This document shows, one piece after another, positions 1 to 8,741 of a DNA stretch of 64,000 nt (its first letter is position 1; every line of letters begins with the position of its first letter). The DNA is taken from assembly GCA_021780105.1 (NCBI GenBank), contig JAJXZJ010000023.1, positions 117,202 to 181,201 of the forward strand, read 5' to 3'. The notes beneath the pieces are model-generated. The model saw only the letters and a list, made by a program, of their open reading frames with translations, was not told the origin of the DNA and did not search any database. The stretch comes from a bacterium (GTDB taxonomy: Bacteria > Verrucomicrobiota > Verrucomicrobiia > Limisphaerales > J093). Made by a program: the position numbers and the translations under genes.

Positions 1-1237
1 TCGAACGGCGCGCGTCGTCGAACCGACCGAGCCGGTAGTAGCCAAGCATCATCCGCGCCTCGCAGGTGGACCAGTGCCCGCCGTTCACCCAGGTGCCAAA
101 CGCCCACAGCCCTTCCGGTTGTTCATACATGTCGTCGTAGGAGGGGTAGTTCGGCAGGATGAAATCGTGCGGGCGCAGGCCGGGAATGGCCGCGATTTTC
201 GTGTAAATCCGGGCCGCCTGGGCGTCATCCACCACGCGAAAGGCGATCGCATCGTGATTCGGTGACGCCTCGAAGTAACCGTGCTGCGCGGCGCCGAACA
301 CGCCGTGGCGCGTGCCGTCGGGGTCGAGCGACCGGATGAAGTAGCCTTCCTCGGTGGTGACGTGCGCGAGGCCTTTTCGCGCAACGTCGCGGCGCCGGGT
401 TTGAAGCGTCACCTGCTCCGCGCGGCCGGCGAGTTTCTCCAGTTCAATCAAGCGGTCCAGCGCCGCAATATAAGTGACGGAGAGACCGGTCAGGTAAGCC
501 TGGCCGTAAGTGCCGTCAGGTTTCTTCCAGCCCGCGTAACTCGGCGCCAGCAGGTTCCCCGCGGGTCCGGCGAGAAAAAGGTTGTTCGTCGGGTCGCGCC
601 GCGTTTCGATGAAGTTGGCACAGCGCTCCAGCTTCGGCAGATATCGCGCGATCGCTGACTTGTCCCGGCTGATGAGCAACAATTCCGACTGCATCAGCAC
701 GCCCGCCGCCGTGAACTCCATGGCCCAGTCGTGGATTTGCGGACGGCCGTCGCCCTGCCGATAGACGATCCAGCCCGGCCGCGCGCAGTCGCACAGGCAA
801 CCGTCCGGCGCAACCCAGTTGAACGGCGGCGCGGCGCCAACGCGCTTGCCGTCGCCCATCTGGTCGAACCACAAATCCTGCGAGTTCTGCAGGAACGTGA
901 CGAACGGTTCCTCGAGGAACGGCAGCATGCTGTAGGTCGTGCCGTAGCTGTTTTGAATCCACCACGCGTCCCAGGTCGGCCCCTCCACCAGCCCGTTCCA
1001 GCCCGGCATGTAGAGCATGGACAGATTCTCGAACTCCGGGTCGGGCGCGAACATCCGCCGGGCCGTGTCCAGGAGACGCAGATACTCAACGTCGCCGGTG
1101 CCGCGGAAGAACGCGCCTTCGAACCGCCCGTTCTCCGCGGCCACCGGCGGCAAGCGGAGCAGTGTGATCAAGACGAGCAATCCGAGCGACCATCCGGAGG
1201 CGATGGCCGGCTTTTTCAACGTGTTCACAGGCTGCAT
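1..1237 (-). CDS. Secreted six-hairpin glycosidase-like protein (C-terminus cut by window edge)
   Basis: The frame is open from an ATG at 1237 to the left edge, giving about 412 residues without a stop. The N-terminus (MQPVNTLKK, then a hydrophobic run ending LPPVAA before EN) is a signal peptide, so the protein is exported. The mature part is rich in Trp and Tyr and has phrases seen in (alpha/alpha)6-barrel glycosidases: GPTWDAWWIQNSYG near residue 85, PSYAGWKKPDG, and WVNGGHW near residue 390 close to the cut end. This fits the MGH1/trehalase-like six-hairpin superfamily, which acts on oligosaccharides in the periplasm or outside the cell. The exact family and substrate cannot be read from sequence. 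It is divergent from trpF and lies near a GH95 fucosidase, which supports a carbohydrate role. Confidence 0.7.
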   Translation of the reverse strand, partial: MQPVNTLKKPAIASGWSLGLLVLITLLRLPPVAAENGRFEGAFFRGTGDVEYLRLLDTARRMFAPDPEFENLSMLYMPGWNGLVEGPTWDAWWIQNSYGTTYSMLPFLEEPFVTFLQNSQDLWFDQMGDGKRVGAAPPFNWVAPDGCLCDCARPGWIVYRQGDGRPQIHDWAMEFTAAGVLMQSELLLISRDKSAIARYLPKLERCANFIETRRDPTNNLFLAGPAGNLLAPSYAGWKKPDGTYGQAYLTGLSVTYIAALDRLIELEKLAGRAEQVTLQTRRRDVARKGLAHVTTEEGYFIRSLDPDGTRHGVFGAAQHGYFEASPNHDAIAFRVVDDAQAARIYTKIAAIPGLRPHDFILPNYPSYDDMYEQPEGLWAFGTWVNGGHWSTCEARMMLGYYRLGRFDDARRS

Positions 1238-1663
1238 GGCTTCACGCCTACACGAGTTTTCGCCGCGCGAACAGCCTGGAGTTCGTTCCCGCGAGCCGGC
1301 AAACCACCGGCCAGGCCCGGCCTGTCGCCACGGCGCCTGGCTCCCGGCCATGCTCTTCCCTGCGGCGCAACCAACTTGCAGCTCCGTTTCCAGTTTGCCT
1401 GGCTGAACGAGGCGGAGGACGTATTGATTGAACCGGGTGGGAGGCGATGGGTGCCGGGCATCGGCCACCAACAGGACGGGGAGAATTATTCCTGCGCGGT
1501 GACGCGTGATGCGCGACGACGATTTGCAGCGCATCCAGCGGAACGTCATCATGACCGAACAAGTCTGACACCACGCCGGGGGCGACAAGCTGGGAAGGGG
1601 CCGCCCATTTCACGCTTTACGAAACAGGCGGCGACGGGTTGGATGCGAGGACACTTGGGTATC
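1238..1663. other. Intergenic region between divergent glycosidase-like gene and trpF
   Basis: This 426-base stretch separates two divergently transcribed genes and should hold both promoters. No credible coding frame, RNA gene, terminator or clear -35/-10 pair was recognised; short open frames here have shadow-like composition. On the minus strand a TAGGCG hexamer lies 7 nt before the glycosidase-like ATG and could be a -10, but no good -35 accompanies it. Confidence 0.4.
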
Positions 1664-2296
1664 ATGCCCGTCCGAGTCAAAATTTGCGGCATTACGAATC
1701 CTGCCGATGCCCGCGCGGCCGTGGCGGCCGGCGCCGACGCGCTGGGATTCATGTTCTTCGCCGGCAGTTCGCGGCGCGTTTCGTTTGCCGCGGCAGCCGA
1801 CATCCTTTCCCAAATCGCCGCGCCGGTCATGCGCGTGGGCGTGTTCGTGAATCCCGCCGCGGATGAGGTCCGCCGTGCCGTTGAGGAAGCCGGCGTGGAC
1901 ACGCTGCAATTCCACGGCGAGGAAACGCCGGAGTTTATCGCCGGCCTTAAACCCGGCAATCACACGGTCCGCACGATCAAGGCGTTTCGCGTCCGCGACG
2001 CGGCGTCACTCGCCGAACTGCCGCGTTTTGCCACGGACTTCTGGCTGCTCGACAGTTACGTTCCGGGCGCACGCGGCGGCACGGGCGCGAGTTTCAACTG
2101 GGACCTCGCCATGACCGCGAAGCAGGCCGGGCGCCCGATCTTCCTCGCCGGCGGTTTGACGCCGGAGAACGTGGCCGAAGCGGTCCGCACCGTGCGACCG
2201 TTTGCGGTGGACGTTTCCAGCGGCGTGGAATCTGCGCCGGGACGGAAGGACCACGCGAAGCTACGCGCGTTCATCACCGCGGCGAAGGCCGTTTAG
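1664..2296 (+). CDS. trpF: Phosphoribosylanthranilate isomerase
   Basis: This is the TIM-barrel enzyme that converts N-(5-phosphoribosyl)anthranilate to the carboxyphenylamino-deoxyribulose phosphate in tryptophan synthesis. The 210-residue length is normal. The N-terminal strand VKICGIT carries the catalytic cysteine; ALGFMF, LQFHGEE, the catalytic-aspartate region WLLDSYVPGARGGTG and the phosphate-binding end FLAGGLTPENV and VDVSSGVE are all present. The start at 1664 gives the usual MPVRVKICG beginning; an in-frame ATG 21 nt upstream is possible. The other trp genes are not in the window. A methyltransferase gene follows after only 9 nt and is probably cotranscribed. Confidence 0.95.
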   Translation: MPVRVKICGITNPADARAAVAAGADALGFMFFAGSSRRVSFAAAADILSQIAAPVMRVGVFVNPAADEVRRAVEEAGVDTLQFHGEETPEFIAGLKPGNHTVRTIKAFRVRDAASLAELPRFATDFWLLDSYVPGARGGTGASFNWDLAMTAKQAGRPIFLAGGLTPENVAEAVRTVRPFAVDVSSGVESAPGRKDHAKLRAFITAAKAV

Positions 2297-2305
2297 AAAG
2301 CCGCC

Positions 2306-3325
2306 ATGGACGCCGCCCTGCAACAGGAATCGGAAAAGCTCGCCCGCTCGTGGATGCGGCACGACGAGGCGATGCTGCGCGATTATCTCGTGGCTGACGT
2401 GGAGGATCCACGCCTGAACACGCAGAGCATTTTGACGCGGCATTTCCTCGCGTTCTCGCTGTTCGCGGACAAGTTCCAGCCGCTCGCCGACGCAGAGCTG
2501 GCCTTCGGCGCAGCGATGAACTGGCTGCTCGCCACGGCAAAAAAGGCCGGGCACGAAGATGCGCTCGCCGGCATTGCTTACGCGCTCCAGCGCGGCGCGG
2601 ACAACGCCGAGGGCTTCGATTTGCCGCCATTCGTGCGGACGATCTTCCGCGCGCTGCCGCAGAATATCGCCGGACAGACGGTGCCGAATTATCTCGAAAT
2701 CGTCCTGCGCGAGACGCGGTTCGCCAACGGCGAGCCGATGCTCCCGTCGTCCGCGCTCGCCATGTTCCAGCGCCTGTGGACCTCGGCGCTCGCCGCCGAA
2801 CCAGCCTCCGGAGCAACTGTGATTGAGCCTGCCTGCGGTTCGGCGAACGACTATCGTTTTCTGGAAAGCTATGGGTTCACGCGGCTGATTGACTACGCCG
2901 GTTTTGACCTTTGCGAAAAGAATGTGGCGAATGCGCGCCGGCTGTTTCCGCAGGCGCGCTTCGCGACGGGCAATGTCTTCGCCATCGGCGCAGCAGACAG
3001 CGCGTTTGATCTTGGCTTTGTCCACGATTTGTTCGAGCACCTCTCGCCGGCCGGCATGGACACCGCCGTCCGCGAGCTTTGCCGCGTGACGCGCCGCGCG
3101 ATGTGCGTCCATTTTTTCAACATGGACGAGACCGAGGACGACGCGATCCGGCCGGTCGAGGAATACCACTGGAACACGTTGAGCGTGGAACGAATGCGGG
3201 AACGCTTTGCCGAACACGGTTTCACCACGCAGGCGCTGCACATCGGCTCGTTTCTGCGCTGGCGCGTCGGCTGCGACCAGACCCACAACCCGCACGCCTA
3301 CACCTTCGTGCTGGGGCGGGAGTGA
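2306..3325 (+). CDS. Class I SAM-dependent methyltransferase-like protein
   Basis: The 339-residue protein has a C-terminal Rossmann methyltransferase fold. Motif I is the variant VIEPACGSAND at residues 172-182, followed by GFDLCEKNVANAR (the acidic end of strand 2) and FDLGFVHDLFEHLSPAGMD (motif IV region, about 235-253). The first 165 residues are helical and not recognised; they may form a substrate or dimerisation domain. No signal peptide or membrane segment is seen, so it is cytoplasmic. The substrate is unknown. It starts 9 nt after trpF, so cotranscription is likely, but a link with tryptophan synthesis is not implied. It is convergent with the GH95 gene. Confidence 0.72.
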   Translation: MDAALQQESEKLARSWMRHDEAMLRDYLVADVEDPRLNTQSILTRHFLAFSLFADKFQPLADAELAFGAAMNWLLATAKKAGHEDALAGIAYALQRGADNAEGFDLPPFVRTIFRALPQNIAGQTVPNYLEIVLRETRFANGEPMLPSSALAMFQRLWTSALAAEPASGATVIEPACGSANDYRFLESYGFTRLIDYAGFDLCEKNVANARRLFPQARFATGNVFAIGAADSAFDLGFVHDLFEHLSPAGMDTAVRELCRVTRRAMCVHFFNMDETEDDAIRPVEEYHWNTLSVERMRERFAEHGFTTQALHIGSFLRWRVGCDQTHNPHAYTFVLGRE

Positions 3326-3395
3326 TGCGCGGCGCCGGACCCGGACGATCCAGTCAACCCGGCTGGAATTCACCGGCCACGGCAAGGCGGCGGGT

Positions 3396-5840
3396 TCACC
3401 GCGAAGTCGTCGGCTGGATCGTGTAGCGCTCGCCTTTGCGCGTCGGGAATACCACGACATCGGATTCCGGATGCTGGACTTCAAGTTTTTCCCGCCCGGA
3501 AACCACGACCGCACCCGGCGCGTGCAGCCGGCAGGGATTGCCGTTGAGTGAAGCGATCGTGGCCGACACGAGTTGGCCGTCGTGCCATGCCATATCCACC
3601 GTGAATCCGCCGCGGGCGCGGAGGCCGGTGACGCTACCGTCGCGCCAGGCGTGAGGCAGCGCGGGCAGCAGGTGGACTTCGCCGGCCTGGCTTTGAAGCA
3701 GCATCTCCGCGATGCCGGCCGCGCCGCCAAAGTTGCCGTCAATCTGAAACGGTGGGTGCGCGCAGAACAGGTTCGCATACACGCCGCCACCGCCGTCGTA
3801 ACGGAAGCCTTGCGTCTCGACGACGTGAATCAGGTTGCGGACAAGTTTCAGCGCATGGTCGCCGTCCTGGAGCCGCGCCCAGAAGTTGATCTTCCATGCC
3901 ATGGACCAGCCGGTGCCGCCGTCGCCACGGACTTCCAGCGATTTCTTCGCGGCGGCGAACAGCGCCGGCGTCTGTGGCGTGATTTGGTGGCCGGGATGCA
4001 ACGCGAACAGGTGGGAAACGTGGCGGTGGTGCGGGTCGGTTTCGCCAAACTCCTGCGCCCATTCCATCAGCCGGCCGTCGTGAGCGATTTGCGGGCCGAG
4101 CAATTTCGCCCGCGCGTCGGCGACCCGCCGGGTGAAATCATCTTGTTCCCCGAGTTCGTGCGCGGCGGCGAGCACGTTGCCGAACAAATCCCAGATGATT
4201 TCCTGTTCCATCGCCGGCCCCATGCTGAGCGAAGCACGCTGGCCGTCCGGAGCGATAAAGGTGTTCTCCGGTGAGTTCGCGGGCCCGGACACGAGCTTGC
4301 CGGTTTTCGGGTCCGGCACCAGCCAGTCGAGGTAAAATTCCGCCGACTGCTTCATCACCGGATAGGCCCGGCGCAGATACGCGCGGTCGCCGCCGAAGGC
4401 GTAGTGCTCCCACAAATCCTGGCAAAGCCACGCGCCAGCCGCCGGGAACAAGCCCCAGCCGGGCGATTCGCCCGGCGAAGTGAAGCCCCACGGATTCGAG
4501 ATCGTGTGGACGCACCAGCCGTGCGCGCCGTAATGCACCCGCGCCGTTTTGGCGCCGGGAACGGCGAGCGACTCGATGAATTCCAAGAACGGCTCGTGAC
4601 ACTCGGCGAGGTTTGCGACCTCGGAAGGCCAGTAGTTCATCTGGTCGTTGATGTTGTGGTGATAATCGCAATTCCACGGCGTCTGCGTTCCGTCCGCCCA
4701 CAGGCCCTGTAAATTCGCCGGCAGACTGCCAGGCCGCGAACTGCTGATGAGCAGGTAGCGGCCGAATTGAAAATAGAGTGCGATCAGCGCCGGATCCTCA
4801 CCGCCGCGGCGAAATGCCTCCAGCCGCTCGTCGGTGGGCAGACTGGCGGCGTCCGTGACACCCAGGTCCAGTTGCACGCGGCGGAACAACCGCTGGTGAT
4901 CGGCGAGTTGCGCGGCCCGCAGCCGATCGGGCGATTGGCCGAGGGCCGGGTGGAGTTGGGCCGCCGTCACGGCTTCGGGGTCGCCCTTGCGATACGTCGG
5001 CGGTTGCGGCCAGTAATCGGTGGCTGCCGCCAGCACCAGCCGGGCGGATGTCGCCGCTTCCACTCGCAGTGAACTGGCGTTCGCGCTGATTTTGCCGCCT
5101 GTCGCCACGGCGTGCAAACGCGCGGCGAACTTCAGACCGTTGGCGGCCTGGCCGTCGAACATCTGGCCCGCCAGGAGCAGTTCGTTGTTTGTAACTGCTT
5201 TCACCACGCCGGTTTCCGGCCGGGACAGGCTGGCGGTGAAATTGAGTTTGCCGGGCCGGTCGCAGTCAATTTCAACGACCAGCACCTGGTCCGGAAAGCT
5301 GGCGAACACACGACGGGTGAAGGCGACGCCACCGGCCTTGAACCGCGTTGTGGCCGTGGCGGTGTCGAGGTCCAGTTCCCGCCGGTAATCGGTGACGTCG
5401 TTGGTGGCGATGCCGTCGAACGCCAGGCGCAAGTCGCCCAGCGTCTGATAGCAGCCATAAGGCACTTTGCTGCCGTTGCCTGACCCGGAGCCCGCGCCGC
5501 GGCAGATCAGCGTTTTGGCGGCGAGGCGGTCGGCCTCCTCGTATTTGCCGGCCCAAAGCAGGCGGCGAATTTCCGGCAACGCGGCGAACGCGGCGGGATT
5601 GTCCGCGTCCTGCGGTCCACCGGACCAGAGCGAGTCCTCGTTCAATTGCAGCCGCTCGGAGGCGATGCCGCCGAAGACCATCGCGCCGAGGCGGCCATTG
5701 CCGACCGGCAACGCTTCCGTCCACTTTTGCGCCGGCTGGCGATACCACAGGACGAGCGGCGTGGCGGCACGAACCGGCCGCGCGGCGAGGACCGCCATCA
5801 CCACCAGCGCGAGCATGAATCGGGAGCAAACGGAGTTCAT
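3396..5840 (-). CDS. GH95-family glycoside hydrolase, probable secreted alpha-L-fucosidase
   Basis: The 814-residue protein matches glycoside hydrolase family 95 in length and motifs. After a signal peptide ([10 protein letters not shown] to ARPVRA) comes the start typical of the N-terminal beta domain, [10 protein letters not shown] and [13 protein letters not shown]. The (alpha/alpha)6 domain holds [12 protein letters not shown] with Asn396 and Asn398, SPEN with Glu525 (expected general acid) and FQIDGNFGG with Asp701, all positions matching catalytic residues known in GH95 1,2-alpha-fucosidases. The family also contains alpha-L-galactosidases, so the sugar is inferred. The start at 5840 is preferred to the upstream frame extension to 5975 because it places the signal peptide at the N-terminus. 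Related logic: a FucU-type mutarotase lies at 54.1 kb. Confidence 0.9.
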   Translation of the reverse strand: MNSVCSRFMLALVVMAVLAARPVRAATPLVLWYRQPAQKWTEALPVGNGRLGAMVFGGIASERLQLNEDSLWSGGPQDADNPAAFAALPEIRRLLWAGKYEEADRLAAKTLICRGAGSGSGNGSKVPYGCYQTLGDLRLAFDGIATNDVTDYRRELDLDTATATTRFKAGGVAFTRRVFASFPDQVLVVEIDCDRPGKLNFTASLSRPETGVVKAVTNNELLLAGQMFDGQAANGLKFAARLHAVATGGKISANASSLRVEAATSARLVLAAATDYWPQPPTYRKGDPEAVTAAQLHPALGQSPDRLRAAQLADHQRLFRRVQLDLGVTDAASLPTDERLEAFRRGGEDPALIALYFQFGRYLLISSSRPGSLPANLQGLWADGTQTPWNCDYHHNINDQMNYWPSEVANLAECHEPFLEFIESLAVPGAKTARVHYGAHGWCVHTISNPWGFTSPGESPGWGLFPAAGAWLCQDLWEHYAFGGDRAYLRRAYPVMKQSAEFYLDWLVPDPKTGKLVSGPANSPENTFIAPDGQRASLSMGPAMEQEIIWDLFGNVLAAAHELGEQDDFTRRVADARAKLLGPQIAHDGRLMEWAQEFGETDPHHRHVSHLFALHPGHQITPQTPALFAAAKKSLEVRGDGGTGWSMAWKINFWARLQDGDHALKLVRNLIHVVETQGFRYDGGGGVYANLFCAHPPFQIDGNFGGAAGIAEMLLQSQAGEVHLLPALPHAWRDGSVTGLRARGGFTVDMAWHDGQLVSATIASLNGNPCRLHAPGAVVVSGREKLEVQHPESDVVVFPTRKGERYTIQPTTSR

Positions 5841-6270
5841 GCCGCGATTGTGGCTTGCGGACATGGCAAACGGCAAGCGCGGAAAACCCGTCACCAGCGC
5901 GGCAATATCCAGCCACGCGCCGCTTTCCGCGGAGAACCGTGAAACGAATGCTCTTTCGCGTCCACTCGGCCTCAAGAATTGCCGGCCGCGGCAGTCGAAG
6001 ACACAAAAAGGCGCGCAGCCCTTGGACTGCGCGCCAGCCGAAAGCTTGGATTGACCGGGAAACTATGCTTTACGGATCGGGTAACGATAACCGCAAAAAG
6101 CGGCCAATCCAAGCCAAAGAACCTAAGAAACCCTAACACTCACTGGTTGCATAATGGTCCTTCGCCCGGCCGGTGCAAAGTCGGCTGTTCAAGCGTCAAC
6201 TGCTCGTGGGACAGAGTTTGTTTTGAAGTCCAGCCGGCGTTTCGAATGGGCCGGTTCAGGTTGCAGGCGA
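5841..6270. other. Intergenic region holding a minus-strand terminator and the GH95 promoter area
   Basis: The 430 bases lie between the OPT transporter stop and the GH95 start, both on the minus strand. They contain a strong rho-independent terminator at 6005-6035. Between the terminator and the GH95 ATG a weak promoter can be proposed on the minus strand: TTGCCG, 18 nt, CACAAT, then 6 nt to the ATG. The stretch from 6036 to 6270 holds nothing recognised. Confidence 0.5.
6005..6035 (-). terminator. Rho-independent terminator of the OPT transporter gene
   Basis: The arms GGCGCGCAG (6010-6018) and CTGCGCGCC (6027-6035) form a perfect 9-bp stem with an 8-nt loop. On the minus strand the stem is followed by five T residues (complement of 6005-6009). 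It lies 235 nt beyond the OPT stop and upstream of the GH95 start, so it separates the two minus-strand transcription units. Confidence 0.8.
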
Positions 6271-8628
6271 TCAGGTCTGCGGCCCCCGTTTCCGGGCTAG
6301 AATCACATCGCGTCCGGTGAGATACAGCAACGAAACCAGCCCCAGAAACGGCAGCAGCGCGAGGACGTTCGACCACGGGCCTTCGGTGAAGGGGTCTTTC
6401 GCCGCCAGGGCGTTGACGTGTTCGTTGAACTGGGCCAACCAGCCACGGAAGCCGCCCGCGTGGCCGTCCGCCAGGCCGGTGATGATGGCGATCAGGATGC
6501 CGGCAATCGCCCCGCCGGCGATATAGCCGGAGGCGAGCAGCACGCCGGAGCTTTTGTCGCTCTCGGCGACGAGCTGCTTTTCGGTGAGATTCGCCGCGCG
6601 GTATTTCTTGCGCAGGTAAAGGTCCACCAGCCAGCGGACCAGGCCGCCAATAAAGACCGGCGTGGACGACGACAGCGGCAGATAAACGCCCACGGCGAAG
6701 GCAAGCGACGGGAGAAGCGACATTTCCAGCACGACGACGATCATCATGCCCAGCAGGACAAAGCCCCACGGCAACTGCTGGTTCAAAATGCCTTTGATGA
6801 TGTAGGACATCAGCGTGGCCTGGGGCGGATGAAATTTCTCCACCTGCGTGCCGTCCGGCCGGGTGCGATAGGCGCCGTTGATGCCGGGGTCCACCAGGTA
6901 AACCGGCGTGCCGGCGGCATCCACCAGGTAACGGCCGGGCGGGCCGATCTTCTCGTCGGTGTTGTGCCAGACGAGGTATTCGTGCGCGTCGTCGGAGGCC
7001 TGCGGCCCGTGCAGGGTGTCGTGCTGGGTCAGTTTCGTGGGATCAACGCGCATCGCCACCGGGAAATCGGCGTTGCCCTTGACCGCGACATAGACGGTGG
7101 CGCCGTCGTTCAACCGCATCAGCACCGGCCCAAGCACCAGCGCCGACCCAAGTGCGCCGATCAGCAACGCGATTTGCTGCGCCCGCGGCGTTGAACCCAC
7201 CAGGAAACCCGTCTTCAAATCCTGCGACGTCGTGCCGCCGTTCGACGCCGCGATGCAGACAATGCCGCCGACCGACAGCGCGGTGACGTAGTAATTGCTG
7301 CTGGTCCAGTGAAGAATCAAAAAAATCAGGCACGTCAACAGCAGCGTGGCGACCGTCATGCCGGAAATCGGGTTCGACGAGGAGCCGATTTCACCTGTCA
7401 ATCGTGACGAGACCGTGACGAAAATGAAGCCGCACACGACGATCAAGACCGCGCCGAGCAGGTTCATCTGGAGCGGTTTCGCGGAAACAATCGCCACCAG
7501 CAACGCCACGATGCCCAGGAGGACGAACGTCATCGGCAGGTCGTTGTCCGTGCGTGCCTTGGCGGCCGCGCCGGTGGCCGCGCCGCGCAGGTCTTTCAAC
7601 CCTTCCTTGAACCCGTGCCAGATGGTCGGCAACGCGCGCAACACGCTCAACACGCCGGCCGCGGCCACCGCGCCGGCGCCGACATACAGAAGATACGCGC
7701 GGCGCACGTCATCCGGTGTCATGTCGGCGATCGGTATCGTGCCCGGCGAAAGTGGTTGCGTGAGGTGCTCGCCAAACAGTTTGATCATCGGCACAAAGAC
7801 GAGATACGAGAGCGCGCCGCCGGCACACATGATCGAGGCGATGCGCGGGCCGATGATGTAACCCACGCCGAGCAGTTCCGGCGAAATTTCGGCCGAGAGC
7901 GAACCGCCCTTCAGCGGCGCGCCGAACACTTTTTCCGGCACGTCCTTCCACAGCCGCAGCGCGGCCATCATCGTCTTGTAAACCAGACCGATGCCGAAGC
8001 CGATGAAGATGGTGGCCGGATTGGATTCGGCCAGCACGCCGGCGGCGTTCGCGGCCACCGCTTCCTGACGCGCGGCCGCCGAGGAGTGGGCTTTCGACTC
8101 CGCGGAGGCGCCGGCCTTGAGCACCTCGGCGCACGCCGTGCCTTCGGGGTATTTCAACGTGCCGTGCTGCGCGACAATCAACGCCCGCCGCAGTGGAATC
8201 ATCATCAACACGCCCAGCAGCCCGCCCAGCACGGCCACCAGCATCACCCGCGTCAACTCCAGATCGAAGCCGAGAATCATGATCGCCGGCATCGTCGCGC
8301 CGAGGCCGAAGGCGATGGATTCGCCCGCCGAGCCGGCGGTTTGCACGATGTTATTCTCCAGGATCGTGGTTTCCCGCGCGCCGAATTTGCGCGCCAGCTT
8401 GAACAGCGTGATCGCGATCACCGCCACGGGAATCGAGGCGCTCACGGTCAGGCCGACCTTCAGCACGAGATAAAGCGATGACGCACCGAACACCATGCCC
8501 AACAGCGTGCCGACGATGACTGGCACGATGGACAGCTCCGGCAGCCGGGCTTCGGTGGGAATATAGGGTTGGAAAGGTGCGGACGGCGTGCCGCCGGACG
8601 GCGGTTTCGGTTCGGTATGCGCGCTCAT
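6271..8628 (-). CDS. OPT-family oligopeptide transporter
   Basis: The 785-residue protein is strongly hydrophobic with about 15 membrane segments and matches the oligopeptide transporter (OPT) family, proton-coupled importers of peptides or metal-chelates in the inner membrane. Typical phrases are LPELSIVPVIVGTLLG at the start, TLKYPEGTACAEVLKAG, FGFGIGLVYK-like glycine-rich helices, and NPISGMTVATLLLTC near the middle. A soluble stretch of about 100 residues (roughly 515-615, around YLVDAAGTPVYLVDPG) interrupts the membrane part. The ATG at 8628 (MSAHTEPK) is chosen; an in-frame GTG lies 6 nt upstream. It is divergent from the large secreted protein at 8742. Confidence 0.9.
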   Translation of the reverse strand: MSAHTEPKPPSGGTPSAPFQPYIPTEARLPELSIVPVIVGTLLGMVFGASSLYLVLKVGLTVSASIPVAVIAITLFKLARKFGARETTILENNIVQTAGSAGESIAFGLGATMPAIMILGFDLELTRVMLVAVLGGLLGVLMMIPLRRALIVAQHGTLKYPEGTACAEVLKAGASAESKAHSSAAARQEAVAANAAGVLAESNPATIFIGFGIGLVYKTMMAALRLWKDVPEKVFGAPLKGGSLSAEISPELLGVGYIIGPRIASIMCAGGALSYLVFVPMIKLFGEHLTQPLSPGTIPIADMTPDDVRRAYLLYVGAGAVAAAGVLSVLRALPTIWHGFKEGLKDLRGAATGAAAKARTDNDLPMTFVLLGIVALLVAIVSAKPLQMNLLGAVLIVVCGFIFVTVSSRLTGEIGSSSNPISGMTVATLLLTCLIFLILHWTSSNYYVTALSVGGIVCIAASNGGTTSQDLKTGFLVGSTPRAQQIALLIGALGSALVLGPVLMRLNDGATVYVAVKGNADFPVAMRVDPTKLTQHDTLHGPQASDDAHEYLVWHNTDEKIGPPGRYLVDAAGTPVYLVDPGINGAYRTRPDGTQVEKFHPPQATLMSYIIKGILNQQLPWGFVLLGMMIVVVLEMSLLPSLAFAVGVYLPLSSSTPVFIGGLVRWLVDLYLRKKYRAANLTEKQLVAESDKSSGVLLASGYIAGGAIAGILIAIITGLADGHAGGFRGWLAQFNEHVNALAAKDPFTEGPWSNVLALLPFLGLVSLLYLTGRDVILARKRGPQT

Positions 8629-8741
8629 GGCCACTTGTTGGCCGCGCAGGCTAAACCGAAGTCGAGGTGCGACGCCAGTTGAATGTCGGCCAGCCGGTTT
8701 GGTTTTGACTTCGCCGGCCGCGACGGTTCACTGAAGGCATC

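Noticed and set aside
2261..3790. Open minus-strand frame of 509 codons over the methyltransferase gene
   Set aside because: It has shadow composition and overlaps two well-supported genes on the opposite or same strand in other frames; no motif was found.
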